Positions 9,542-19,470 of a DNA stretch of 64,000 nucleotides are shown one piece after another (the stretch's first letter is position 1; every line of letters begins with the position of its first letter). The position numbers were made by a program, and so were the translations under genes. The notes beneath the pieces are model-generated. The model worked only from the letters and a program-made list of their open reading frames with translations. It had not been told where the DNA came from and made no database searches. Origin of the DNA: JACCXG01 sp963836735 (GTDB taxonomy: Bacteria; Acidobacteriota; Vicinamibacteria; Vicinamibacterales; 2-12-FULL-66-21); contig CAWIKP010000002.1 of the NCBI GenBank assembly GCA_963836735.1, forward strand, positions 27,572 through 91,571, given 5' to 3'.

Positions 9542-10853
9542 TCACGCGGTTGGCAATCGGACCACGACGGTGGTGCCGCCGGTTGGCGGGCAATCGATGA
9601 CCAGCTGGCCCTTGTGGGCCTCCACCAGACGTTTGGCCGTCGGCAAACCGAGACCGGACCCACGCGACTTCGTCGTGAAGAACGGCGTGAAGATCTTTTC
9701 GCGAATTTCGGACAGGAATCCCTGGTCCTCCGTCCGTGATCGCGATCTGGCAGGTCGAGTCTCTGGCCTCGACGGCGACGTGGATCGTGCCCTTTCCCTG
9801 CATCGCATGGACCCCGTTGATCAGCAGGTTCTGGAAGACGATCCGAAGCATCTCGGCGTCTGCCGGGAACGGCGGCGCCGCACCGGCAATGTGCACGTCC
9901 ACCTGGCTGGCCGACGGGTCCTGGGCCATCAGGCTGGCGATCGAGGTCACGAGGGGCACGACCTCGGTCGGGGAATACTTCGGCTGTGGCGGCCGCGCGA
10001 ACAGGAGGAGATCCTTCATCATCTGGTCGAGCGCATCGATCCGCGCGATGATCTCTTTCAGGATCTGGGTGTTCCCGTCGTCGCCCAGCCGGCTGGCGAA
10101 GACCTGCACCGCGCCGCGGATTCCGGCCAGGGGATTCTTGACCTCGTGCGCCACCACTGCAGCCATCTCCCCGAGCTTCGCCAGCGCCGCCTGCTCCGCC
10201 AGCTGCGCTTCCATGTGCACGCGATCGGTCAAGTCGTGAAGGATGCCTGTGAACTTGCGCTCTCCCCCGATCCGCATCTCGCCGACCGACAGATGGAGCG
10301 GAAACACGCTGCCGTCTTTGCGACGTCCCTGTACTTCGCGACCGATGCCGATGATCTTCGCGCGGCCCGTGGCGAGGTAGCGCGACAGGTAACCGTCGTG
10401 TTCGTCGCGATACGGCGAGGGCATCAGCATGTTGACGTTCTGCCCGCAGACCTCGCTGGCGCTATAGCCGAACAGCCGTTCCGCACCAGGGTTGAATGCC
10501 TCGACGCGTCCACAGGCGTCGATGACGATGATCCCGTCCACGGCAGAATCGACGATGGCGCGCCAGCGCGCTTCGCTGGCCCCGAGCTCGCTCTCCAGCC
10601 GGGCCCGCTTGGTCAGATCGTGCAGCATCCCGGTGAACTTGCGCTCACCCGCGATCCGCATCTCGCCAACGGAGAGGTGGACCGGAAACGCGCGGCCAAG
10701 GCGATGCGTCAGCCACGCCATCACCAGGCCGGCAGCGACGAAGACGACCCACGAAGCCTGATCGAAGGGGCGTAGCAGCAGCGCGACGGCGACCACCGCG
10801 ACCGCGATGCCGTACCCAGCCAGGGTCGTGAGATCGGCCTGGCTGCGCGCCAC
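9542..10853 (-). CDS. membrane PAS sensor histidine kinase
   Basis: Two membrane helices (LAGYGIAVAVVAVALLL and ASWVVFVAAGLVMAWL) are followed by a stray PAC-like segment, one full PAS domain, the dimerisation H-box HEVKNPL, an N-box NLLINGVHAM, and an ATPase end with FTPFFTTKSRGSGLGL. The frame changes near 9740 at the G1 box; the true end is the stop at 9542. The PAC segment FPVHLSVGEMRIAGERKF after the helices is almost the same as the one in the full PAS (FPLHLSVGEMRIGGERKF). GTG 10853 was chosen because it sits just before the helices. The gene is divergent from a lone receiver protein, its likely partner. The signal is unknown; neighbours suggest redox or stress. Confidence 0.8.
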
Positions 10854-11013
10854 GACGGAGCATTCTTCCGCATTTGCCTCGGGGAACAGGAGCTGACGGC
10901 CAGCATACAACAGAGGATTTCGCGCAACCGCGGGCTTTTCCCCATCCGCTCGCGCGATCCGGCGCTGCCTGCCGTGCAAGTGCGACGGCGTGGATCTTGA
11001 AGTCCGGGTCGGC

Positions 11014-11442
11014 ATGCGCAGCATCCCGCAGAACGCCGCCGTCGATCGGCGCCCGGCGCAGTCCGGTCCGCCCCGGTCGCTCCGGCTGCTCGTCGTCGAC
11101 GGCGAGCCGCTCATCCGGTGGTCGCTGGCGGCGGCACTGGAACAGCGCGGGCACCGCGTCACCGTAGCCGCCGATCGAGATGGCGCACTGCACGCGATCG
11201 GAGCCGCGCCGGTGGATGTGATCCTCCTCGACTGTCATCTGGCAGATTCAGCCGACCTGGAACTGCTGCGCATCATCCGCGGACGGGCGCCGCAGACGCC
11301 GGTCATCGGCATGACCGCCTTTCCGAGCCAGGACCTCAGCCGGCGCGCGGGTGAGCTCGGCGCAGCCTGCCTGCTGGAAAAGCCGTTCGACGTGTTCGGG
11401 ATCGAGGAGATCCTGCTGGACGTCTGCTCGAAGTCGGCCTGA
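11014..11442 (+). CDS. single-domain response regulator receiver
   Basis: This is a CheY-like receiver with no output domain. The acidic pocket is D29 and E31 (in VVDGEPL, where DDE is more usual), the phosphorylation site is D73 in LLDCHL, and the switch residues are T101 (GMTA) and K123 (EKPFD). A 22-residue proline/arginine-rich lead precedes the fold. GTG 10990 would add eight residues and cannot be excluded. It is divergent from the PAS histidine kinase across about 160 bases, which makes them a likely pair. Without a DNA-binding domain it probably acts through protein contacts or a phosphorelay. Confidence 0.8.
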   Translation: MRSIPQNAAVDRRPAQSGPPRSLRLLVVDGEPLIRWSLAAALEQRGHRVTVAADRDGALHAIGAAPVDVILLDCHLADSADLELLRIIRGRAPQTPVIGMTAFPSQDLSRRAGELGAACLLEKPFDVFGIEEILLDVCSKSA

Positions 11443-11667
11443 ATTGCACCGCGAAATCTTTCGCGGCCCTTGCCCACACCCGCTGAGCCTGGCGGCGCGG
11501 CATCTCGGCCTGCACCCGGTGATGATGGACCGCTGGGGCGTGCGGGTTTCTCCCCAGCCGGTCGGAGTTTTTCGCAGCCGGCTCCCGCGCTGCCGGTGGA
11601 ATTCACGGTGCTTCAAGTTGCGCCGAACGGAACGCGTGTTGCGTGGCCAGGGGTGGAGGCACCACCG

Positions 11668-11952
11668 ATGGCCACCACCAACCGACCTGACGCCGCACGT
11701 CCTGTTCGGGATCCCGCTGAGAGGACGCAAGACGGTTCACGCCTGCGGGACCCGTCGAGCGGGGTTCAGGGTGCGCTGGAGTGTGCGTTCCTCGACGAGT
11801 TCCTGTCGGATCGCGGGCACACGTTTCAATCGATCGAGACGCTGACCAAGGCCCGGCGAGAAGCACTGCTGCGCGAGGCGGCGGCGTATGCCACGTTGAG
11901 GCTCGCGGAAATCGAGTCGCGGGCGCACTTCGTCAAGGACCTCGAGCGTTGA
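11668..11952 (+). CDS. small conserved-looking hypothetical protein
   Basis: This is a 94-residue protein I do not recognise. The first 35 residues are charged and probably disordered; the rest (from about residue 40) is predicted alpha-helical, rich in Glu, Arg and Ala, with FLDEFLSDRGHTFQSIETL and a helix ending in HFVKDLER. ATG 11668 is set by GGAGG at 11655-11659 about eight bases upstream. The stop is 19 bases before a universal stress gene that has its own AGGAGG, so the two are probably cotranscribed. The 215 bases upstream (11443-11667) hold no other gene. Confidence 0.6.
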   Translation: MATTNRPDAARPVRDPAERTQDGSRLRDPSSGVQGALECAFLDEFLSDRGHTFQSIETLTKARREALLREAAAYATLRLAEIESRAHFVKDLER

Positions 11953-11971
11953 GCGAGGAGGGAGCCGTTCC

Positions 11972-12457
11972 ATGTCTCACATCAAATCGATTCTCGTACC
12001 GGTGGATTTCAGCGCCGCGTCGCAGCGCGCGCTCGCGGCCGCGCGCGACCTCGCCACGGCATTCGGCGCGACCATTCACCTGCTCCACGTGTTCGAAACC
12101 CCGCTCGCGATGGGCGCCTTCATGGACATGTACACGCCTGCGCCGGACGACTACGTCGAAAGTTTCGCAACCCAGGCGCGTGCGCAGCTGGCGGCGCTGC
12201 TCAGCGAGAAGGAGAAGACCGGCTCCCCTGTCGTCGTCGCCGCCCGGATGGGGATGCCTGCCGACGAGATCCTGCAGTATGCGCGCGAGCACGGCGCCAT
12301 CGATCTGATCGTCCTCGCGACGAGCGGCCGCGGCCGGGTTGCGCGACTCATGATGGGCAGCGTCGCGGACAAGGTCGTGCGCGCCGCTCCGTGTCCGGTC
12401 CTCACCGTACATCTTCACGATCGCGAGGCGGCGACGGAAGGCGGCCGAGCGGCGTAA
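11972..12457 (+). CDS. universal stress protein, single Usp domain
   Basis: This is a 161-residue UspA-family protein, a soluble ATP-binding stress protein. It starts ILVPVDFSAAS and has the ATP-loop pattern TSGRGRVARLMMGSVADKV before the last strand CPVLTVHL. The length is that of a normal single-domain member. An AGGAGG precedes ATG 11972. It follows the small helical hypothetical closely and converges with the PD40 Ser/Thr kinase. It is the third Usp domain in 9 kb, which marks the area as stress-related. Confidence 0.9.
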   Translation: MSHIKSILVPVDFSAASQRALAAARDLATAFGATIHLLHVFETPLAMGAFMDMYTPAPDDYVESFATQARAQLAALLSEKEKTGSPVVVAARMGMPADEILQYAREHGAIDLIVLATSGRGRVARLMMGSVADKVVRAAPCPVLTVHLHDREAATEGGRAA

Positions 12458-12511
12458 CCCCGGCGCCGGCGCGCTTCTACGTCGCCGCGGTCCGCAGGTG
12501 AGAGGCGCTCA

Positions 12512-15147
12512 TCAGCGGACGCCCTCAACCATCATCAGGTCGGCGCCTCGGGTATCTTCGACCGTCAGCAGCATCCGCGCCTCATCCGCCGAGAGGGACA
12601 GCTCGAGTGAATTGGAGAGGTTCAGCTGCGTCAGGTAGGCCACCGGCGTCTCCTTCCCGGTGTCGAGGTCTCTCAGAACGATGGTTCCGGGGAATTCGGG
12701 TCGGACCGATCGCCTGATCAGGTAGATGCCCTTCCGGCCGACCGTCCACGTGCGGTACCGAACGCCCGGGGCCACCAGCTTCTCCTCGCCGCCTTCGACT
12801 GGCGCGCTCCAGATGCCCGCGACGAGCTCGCTGCGGTTGAAGTAGAGCCGCTTGCCATCTGGCGCCAGAGAGAAGTAGTCGCCGCCGTCCCGGGTGATCT
12901 GTTCCGGGACGCCTCCGCCGGTCCGCATCCTCCAGATCTGCGGCGAACCACTGCGGTTCGAACGGAAGTAGACGAACGCGCCGTCGGGGGACCAGGCCGG
13001 ATGGTCCTTGTGTCCGGGATCGTCATCGAGACGTCGGGGTGTTCCGCCCGACGCGGGGATCCCGTACAGACCGTTGCGCACCGAGAAGAAGATCTGGCGT
13101 CCGTCCGTGGACCATTCACCGAACGAGAGCGAGCCGTCCGCCGTGTCGGCGCCGGTCAACGGCATCTGGCCGGAGCCGTCCGCCATCCCGAGCCACAGCT
13201 CACTCCGTCCGGAGCGATTGGTTCGAAAGACGATCCGTGTGCCATCCGGGGAGAAGCGACCGCCCTGATCCTGGCGTGTGGATGCCACGATCCTTGCGGC
13301 TGGGGCTCGGCGTCGAGGCGTTCAGGCGAGCGAGCCAGATGTTGGTGTCGTACGGATAGATCTCGTAGACGAGTCGTCCGGGTGGCATGCGGGACATGGA
13401 GATTCCCGCAATGGCGAAGTCGATTTCTCCGCCGCCGATGCCCGCCATGGGCTCCATCCGGTACGGTGGAACTGTCGACATGCGGATCAGGTGTGCGGGA
13501 TGGCTGACATCGCCCCGATCGCTCGAGCCGCCCGGTTTCATGCTGATGATGAGATCGGTCGTGCCGGGGATCCAGGCGAGCTCGGCTGATCCGTCCACCG
13601 TTCCCAGCGCCGCCTCCCGGCCGCCCTCCACCGGGACCAGAAACAGCGCCTTGTCCGTGCCCGCGCGACGGCTGAAAGCGACGTGGCGGCCATCGCTCGA
13701 ATACGCGGGAAACTCGTCCTCCACGCCCGGGTCGGGATGCGTGAGCTGCTGCACGGTGCCTGTCGCCACGTCCACGCGGAACAGGGCGATCGCGTTCTGC
13801 CGCGTGTGTCGCTGGAACGCCAGCCATTTCCCATCCGGCGACCAGCTCAGCCCGCGCCAGCTGATGCCCGCCGCCACCATCTGTTCCTGGCCACCCTGTG
13901 GCCGAGATCACGCAGAGGTCCGTCAGGCGTGTGTCGCCCGTACCGGTGAAGCGGACAAACGCGATGCGGTCGGCATCAGGGGACCAGACCGGGTAGTTGC
14001 CCGATCCCGCGAACACCCGCCGAGGCGGTTCGATGTTGATCGTCTTGACGTAGATGCCGATGTCGTCCTTCACCCCTCGCCAGGCGAACGCGACCTGTGA
14101 GCCATCCGGAGAGATGCCCGGGCGATACTCGTGGCCCTCGTACCCGGTGAGCGATTGCGGCGTGTAGAGCACCGCGTTTCTCGGCACCTCGTCGCGATTG
14201 CGCGAGATCCACACGACCGCCGCGACCATGAGCGCGGCGAGTCCCACGGTGACCTGGAGCGAACGTGACGTTCGCCAGGACGGCCGGGCGGTCGCCTGGC
14301 CGGAAAACGCCTGCTGCTGGAGATCGCGGAGGGCGTCGCGCAGTTCCGTGCCGGAGGCGTAGCGATCGCCCGGGGCCTTCCGGAGACAGCGCAAGGCAAT
14401 GTCAACCAGCCGCGCGTCTCCGGCGGGTCGCGGCGGGTCCTCGTGAATAACGGCCGCCAGCGTCGAGATCGCCGACGCGTTCGCGAAGGCCCGCCGGCCG
14501 GCGATCATCTCGTAGAGCACCGCCCCGAAACTGAAGATGTCGCTCCGAACGTCGACAGGCCGGCCCTCGGCCTGTTCCGGCGACATGTAGCCGGCCGTAC
14601 CGGCAATGAAACCTTCCGTGGTGTGCGCGGCCGCACCCATCGCGAGCGTCGTGGTGTCCGTGGCGGCGACGGGCGGCTCCAGGAGCTTGGCGAGGCCGAA
14701 ATCGACGACCTTCACCAACCCATCGGCCGACACCATGATGTTCGAGGGTTTCAGATCGCGATGCACGATGCCCGCGCGATGGGCCTTGTCCAGGGCTTCG
14801 GCGACTTGCACGGCGATGTCGATCGCGCGCGCGGTCGACAGGCCGGACGGCCCGATCTGGCTGTCGAGCGTCGACCCGTCGACGAACTCCATCGCGATGA
14901 AGTCGATGCCATCCACGGACCCGATGTCGTGGATCGTCACGATGTGCGGATGGTTGAGCGCTGAGGCGGCGCGCGCTTCCCGCACGAACCGCGCCTTCCG
15001 GTCCGCGTCGGCCACGCGGTGGGGTGACAGCACTTTGATCGCAACGAGCCGGCCGAGACGCGGATCCTGCGCCTTGTAGACCACACCCATGCCGCCCTCG
15101 CCGATCTTCTCGAGGATCCGGTAGTGGGCGAAGGTGGTCCCGATCAT
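12512..15147 (-). CDS. Ser/Thr protein kinase with PD40/TolB-like propeller
   Basis: The cytoplasmic kinase domain (residues 9-270) has GEGGMG, the ATP lysine in VAIKVL, HRDLKPSN, VDFGLA and the SPEQ activation-segment end. A single membrane helix (about 297-316, VTVGLAALMVAAVVWI) leads to a long external region of PD40 beta-propeller repeats (SPDGSQVAFAWRG, SPDGKWLAFQ, SPDGAFVYFRSN and others). The frame changes near 13890 and near 13290; joined it is about 870 residues, normal for this acidobacterial kinase type. ATG 15147 begins with the standard kinase lead. It lies 60 bases after norD on the same strand and could be read through from the nor operon. Target proteins are unknown. Confidence 0.9.
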
Positions 15148-15207
15148 GCGCGTGGCAAGGTCAACTTCGATCGCTGAAGGTCCTGCGCATTCTACGCTAC
15201 GCCCAGG

Positions 15208-17220
15208 TCAGGCCTTGATCATCTGTCGCAGCACGTCGACGACCACCGCGGGCAACTGATCGGGCCTGTGCAGCACCGCGAACCCCTGGCGGCCAAAGAC
15301 ACGCCGCGCATAGCTTGGCGCTTCGCGATCGACGGTCAGACAGAAGACGGTGACCCCCTGGCGGCGGGCCTCCGCCACGGCCTGACGCGTGTCTTCGATG
15401 CCATAGCGGCCTTCGTACACGTCGATGTCGTTCGGCTTTCCGTCGGACAGGAGAAGCAGCAGACGCGACGCCGCGCGAACGCGACACAACGCCGCGGTCA
15501 CGTGACGCAGCGATGCGCCAAGACGGGTATACCCATCGCTGTCCAGGGCGGCGAGGCGCCGGCGGACGAGCGCGCTCGAAGGCTCTGCGAATGTTTTCAG
15601 CCGCCTCACCTCGACGCGCGCCGCGCCTTCCCCTGAGAACGCAAACAGCGCATACGGATCGCCGAGGGCATCGAGGGCCTCGCAGACGACGAGCAGCGCT
15701 TCCTTTTCCACGTCGACGATGCGGCGGTTCGCCGACACCCAGCCGTCGGTCGACGCGCTGACGTCCACCAGCAACGCCACGGCCAGCTCGCGCCGTGCTG
15801 CTCGCGTGGCCACATAGAGGCGGCCGTCCATCGCCACGCCGGCACGCTGGTCGGCGGCCGCAGCCACATACGCCGCGACGTCGAGTTCGGCGCCGTCGAT
15901 CTGCCGGAACAACCGGATCGGCCGCGGTCGAAGCCGCTCGAAGCGGCTGCGGACGCGTCGGACGAGCCTCGCATGCCGCGCCAGGCACGCGGTCGCCCAC
16001 GCCACATCGCCGAGCGGCGCGTCGAGGTCCCGAACGATTGCGCCAGGCTCGCGATAGTGTCCTGCGTGGCAGTCCCACTCGGGGTAGGAGACGGCATCGG
16101 TCGGGGCCATGGCCTTGGAACCGGCAGGCGTGCCGGACGCCGCGGGTTCGCCGCTCCGCAGCACTTCGACCGGCGGTTGCGGTGTGCGGACGACGCGCGC
16201 TTCGGGCAACTCGGACAGGGAATCCCCCAGCCCTTCGGGATCCGTATCCTGGTCGCGGTCGGCCGGGCGCGTGAGCCCGAACGGATCTTCGACGCTCTCC
16301 TGAGGCTCGTCGGCACGAATCACCCACGCGCCGGTCGCCGAGTCGTCCTCGTCGTCCTCCGCATGCCGCGCGCGGGGGCGGCGCCGCATCTCCGCGACGC
16401 GCGGTCGCCGGGTACGCTGGGGGGACGAATCGTCCATCGCGCCATACCACGGCGCGCCGCCGGCGCGCCCGGGCTCCAGGAACTCACCCCAATAGAAGAC
16501 CGGCGCGAGGGGACGATAGGGGCCGTCGGCGCGGTAGCTCGGCGCCACGCGGTTCGCCCACCGGGCGCACTCTTCCGCCGAGGCATCGACGGGCAGATCC
16601 AACGCAGGACTCAGTGGATGTGCGCTGAGAAGGCGGAGGACGTCGCGTTCGAGAGGATCGACGCGCGGCGTCGGGTGCGTCACGCGCCGCTGCATGGCGG
16701 CAACGGCGCGCGCGCTGGCGAGGGCCGGCAGGAGGCCAGGCGTGTGCACCGCCACCCACCGATCGACGATCGCGGCATCGGCGATCCTGAAGAGATCGCG
16801 AGCCTGCGGCGTCCCCAGACCGGCGAACGTGTACCGTGAGCGGCGCACAACCCGAAGGGACTGTTGTACGGCCAGCAGCCGGTACAGGGCCAGCGACTCT
16901 TCCTCGCTTCCCTTTACATTCAGGACCGGCGCGAGGGAGATCCCGCGTCCGTCCGTTCCGCAGACCGCCGGCGGCGCGGCAGATCGCATCCGTCGGGACG
17001 CGAGCCGTGAGAGCCACGTCGCCGGGGCGGGCGCGTCGATGGGCGAGACAGGAATCGGCGTCCCATGAAGCGCCAGCACGAACGCTTCCAGGCGTCCCCG
17101 GATACTCGCGAGTTCCAGACCCGATGATCGCCCGATCGGCCCGTGACGCCGCCACAGGTCCCGCGCCAGCCGCGTCGCGGCGTGCGCACCTTCGAGGATC
17201 AGTTCTTCGGGTTCGGACAT
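15208..17220 (-). CDS. norD: nitric oxide reductase activation protein NorD
   Basis: NorD is a soluble von Willebrand factor A-domain protein that works with the NorQ ATPase to mature cytochrome c nitric oxide reductase, probably during non-haem iron insertion. This one has 670 residues, a normal size. The C-terminal VWA domain holds the metal-site motif DVSAST (about residue 489) and LLSDGKPNDID (about 593). The middle has an acidic, low-complexity linker (DDEDDSATG), common in the family. The frame is intact. ATG 17220 lies 18 bases after the norQ stop at 17239. It is the last nor gene before the Ser/Thr kinase. Confidence 0.93.
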   Translation of the reverse strand: MSEPEELILEGAHAATRLARDLWRRHGPIGRSSGLELASIRGRLEAFVLALHGTPIPVSPIDAPAPATWLSRLASRRMRSAAPPAVCGTDGRGISLAPVLNVKGSEEESLALYRLLAVQQSLRVVRRSRYTFAGLGTPQARDLFRIADAAIVDRWVAVHTPGLLPALASARAVAAMQRRVTHPTPRVDPLERDVLRLLSAHPLSPALDLPVDASAEECARWANRVAPSYRADGPYRPLAPVFYWGEFLEPGRAGGAPWYGAMDDSSPQRTRRPRVAEMRRRPRARHAEDDEDDSATGAWVIRADEPQESVEDPFGLTRPADRDQDTDPEGLGDSLSELPEARVVRTPQPPVEVLRSGEPAASGTPAGSKAMAPTDAVSYPEWDCHAGHYREPGAIVRDLDAPLGDVAWATACLARHARLVRRVRSRFERLRPRPIRLFRQIDGAELDVAAYVAAAADQRAGVAMDGRLYVATRAARRELAVALLVDVSASTDGWVSANRRIVDVEKEALLVVCEALDALGDPYALFAFSGEGAARVEVRRLKTFAEPSSALVRRRLAALDSDGYTRLGASLRHVTAALCRVRAASRLLLLLSDGKPNDIDVYEGRYGIEDTRQAVAEARRQGVTVFCLTVDREAPSYARRVFGRQGFAVLHRPDQLPAVVVDVLRQMIKA

Positions 17221-17238
17221 GCAGGACGCTCTCAGCCG

Positions 17239-18096
17239 TCACATGGTGGCGGTCACCAGGTCGTGCATCGCGGCCAGCAGATCCGGATCGTCGGTGAGCG
17301 GTCCAAGGAGTGCGGTCCGGCAGGCGGTCCGCATCGGGATCCCATTCGCCAGCAGTCGCGCCGTGGCGACGATCAGGCGGGTGCTCGGGACCTCCGCCAG
17401 GCCTCTGTCGCCGAGCTGGCGCAGCCGGTTGGTCAGCGTGACGAGTGCGACGGCGCGGTTGCGCTCCACACCGCCTTCGTGCGCCACGATATCGGCTTCG
17501 ACGTCCGGTGTCGGGAAGTCGAACTCCAGCGCAACGAATCGTTGCCTCGTGCTTGGCTTCAGGTCCTTGAGCGCATGTTGATATCCCGGATTGTAGGAAA
17601 TGACCAGCTGGAAACCTGGAGCGGCCTCCACGATTTCGCCGGTCTTGTCGAGAGGCAGCAGTCGACGATCGTCGGTCAGCGGGTGAATCACGACGATGGT
17701 ATCGGTCCGCGCCTCGATGATCTCGTCGAGGTAGCAGATGGCGCCCGCCCGCGCCGCGAGCGTCAGCGGCCCATCGAGCCACACCGTGTCGCCGCCGCGA
17801 ATCATGTAGCGTCCCGTGAGATCGCTGGCCGACAGATCGTCGTGGCAGGCGACGGTGACGAGCGGCCGCCGGAGACGCCAGGCCATGTGCTCGACGAACC
17901 GGGTCTTGCCGCATCCGGTTGGCCCCTTGAGCATCAGCGGAAGGCCGCGCGCGTGGCAGGTCTCGAACACCGCGATTTCATCGGCGGTCGCCACGTAGTA
18001 CGGCGCCTCGGCGCCCGGATACCGCAACGTTCCGTGCAGGCGCTCACCGCTGGTCGGTTCGGCTGGCCGCAAGACACCCGGCGATTCCCGCCTCAT
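17239..18096 (-). CDS. norQ: AAA ATPase NorQ (CbbQ/NirQ family)
   Basis: This is a MoxR-class AAA ATPase that partners NorD in activating the NO reductase. The 285 residues show Walker A GPTGCGKT at 58-65, Walker B ICYLDEI, and the long family-specific segment FQLVISYNPGYQHALKDLK, then STRQRFVALEF. A CbbQ-type C-terminal domain follows. Its ATG overlaps the norB stop in an ATGA, so translation is probably coupled to norB. The frame is intact and the start is firm. Confidence 0.95.
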   Translation of the reverse strand: MRRESPGVLRPAEPTSGERLHGTLRYPGAEAPYYVATADEIAVFETCHARGLPLMLKGPTGCGKTRFVEHMAWRLRRPLVTVACHDDLSASDLTGRYMIRGGDTVWLDGPLTLAARAGAICYLDEIIEARTDTIVVIHPLTDDRRLLPLDKTGEIVEAAPGFQLVISYNPGYQHALKDLKPSTRQRFVALEFDFPTPDVEADIVAHEGGVERNRAVALVTLTNRLRQLGDRGLAEVPSTRLIVATARLLANGIPMRTACRTALLGPLTDDPDLLAAMHDLVTATM

Positions 18097-19457
18097 GCTG
18101 TCGTCGCTCCGCTGGGCATCGGCGCATCGGACACGGCAGGCTGCCGCGGCGCCAGGAAGAAAAAGTCCCACAAGAACAGGACGACTCCGGCGGTGAACAG
18201 TGTCCCGGTCGCGACGAGCATGAGGAAGTGCACCTGGATCTTGGCTTGTGTTTCGAGGAATCCGAAACCGAGGATGCGCTCCAGGTACACCTGACCGATA
18301 CCCGCCGCGGCAAACGACATCGTCATGCCGAACATGCCGCCGACCTGCAGCCAGAACGCCCACAGCCCGATTTTCGACTCGCGCTCTGATTCGGGATGGC
18401 CCATCAGCGACGGCATCGCATAGGTGATCACCGCCAGGACGATCATGACGTAGGCACCGAAGAATGCCGAATGCCCGTGCATTGGCGTAATCAGGGTGCC
18501 GTGGGTCCACTTGTTGACCGCCGGCCACGTGTGCGCGAGGCCGAGGAGACCGGCGCCCAGCGCGGAGAACAGCGCGCTGCCGAGGGTCCAGTGCACCGCA
18601 AGCGTGTTCGGATGGGCGAGACCGGAACGGCGCATCGCGCGATAGGCATAGACGGACATCGCGACGAACACCAGCGGTTCCAGCGCGGAGAAGAACCCGC
18701 CGATGGGCAGCCAGTACGACGGCACGCCGACGAAGTAGTAATGGTGGGCCGTGCCGAGCAGACCGGAGATGAACGTCAGCCCGACGATGACGTACAGCCA
18801 CTTCTCCATGACTTCACGATCGATGCCCGACAGGCGAATCAGCAGGTACGCGAGCAGCGCTCCCTGGATCATCTCCCAGACGCCTTCCACCCACAGGTGA
18901 ACCGTCCACCAGCGGTAAAAGATGGCGATGGTGTAGTTGTCGAATTCGAAGAGTGCCGGCAGGTACAGGATGGCGGTCATGGCCAGGCCCGCCATCAGGA
19001 TGCCCTCGGTCGTCGTGAGCCGCTTGGCCTTCCAGATGGTCATCCCCAGGTTATAGAGGAACATCAACATCACGACGACGATCGCGAGTTTGACCGGCAT
19101 CGGCTGTTCCAGCAGCTTGTTGCCGGCCGTCCACCCGAACAGGTACCCCACGACGGCTGTGACCCCGGCGAGCGTCCACAAGCCGAGCCCCCAGTACGCC
19201 ATCTTCGGGCTGTGAAGCTCTGTTCGCGATTCTTCCGGAACCAGCCAGTAGGCTGCCCCCATGAAGCCGGTCAACACCCAGACGATGAGCAGGTTCGTGT
19301 GAATCGCCTTGGACACGTCGAACGGCAGCCAGTCCTTGATCGGATCCGGCCCGAGGTACTTGGCCGCAGACAGCAGCCCGAACGCCATCTGCAACCCATA
19401 GAGGAGCAGCGCGACCACGAAATACGGATAGGCGACAGCCTGCGTGCGAAAGCGCAT
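18093..19457 (-). CDS. norB: nitric oxide reductase large subunit NorB (cNOR)
   Basis: NorB is the catalytic membrane subunit that reduces two NO to N2O using a haem b, a haem b3 and a non-haem iron. The protein (454 residues) has about 12 helices. Visible ligand segments are HTNLLIVW (haem b histidine), the iron-site region VHLWVEGVWEMIQG with its glutamates, the GTAHHYYF pair of histidines, and HGHSAFFG. The length and the lack of an N-terminal quinol-oxidising extension mark it as cNOR, so electrons come through NorC. The frame is intact. It starts 13 bases after the norC stop. Confidence 0.96.
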   Translation of the reverse strand: MRFRTQAVAYPYFVVALLLYGLQMAFGLLSAAKYLGPDPIKDWLPFDVSKAIHTNLLIVWVLTGFMGAAYWLVPEESRTELHSPKMAYWGLGLWTLAGVTAVVGYLFGWTAGNKLLEQPMPVKLAIVVVMLMFLYNLGMTIWKAKRLTTTEGILMAGLAMTAILYLPALFEFDNYTIAIFYRWWTVHLWVEGVWEMIQGALLAYLLIRLSGIDREVMEKWLYVIVGLTFISGLLGTAHHYYFVGVPSYWLPIGGFFSALEPLVFVAMSVYAYRAMRRSGLAHPNTLAVHWTLGSALFSALGAGLLGLAHTWPAVNKWTHGTLITPMHGHSAFFGAYVMIVLAVITYAMPSLMGHPESERESKIGLWAFWLQVGGMFGMTMSFAAAGIGQVYLERILGFGFLETQAKIQVHFLMLVATGTLFTAGVVLFLWDFFFLAPRQPAVSDAPMPSGATTA

Positions 19458-19470
19458 CGAACGGCTCCTC

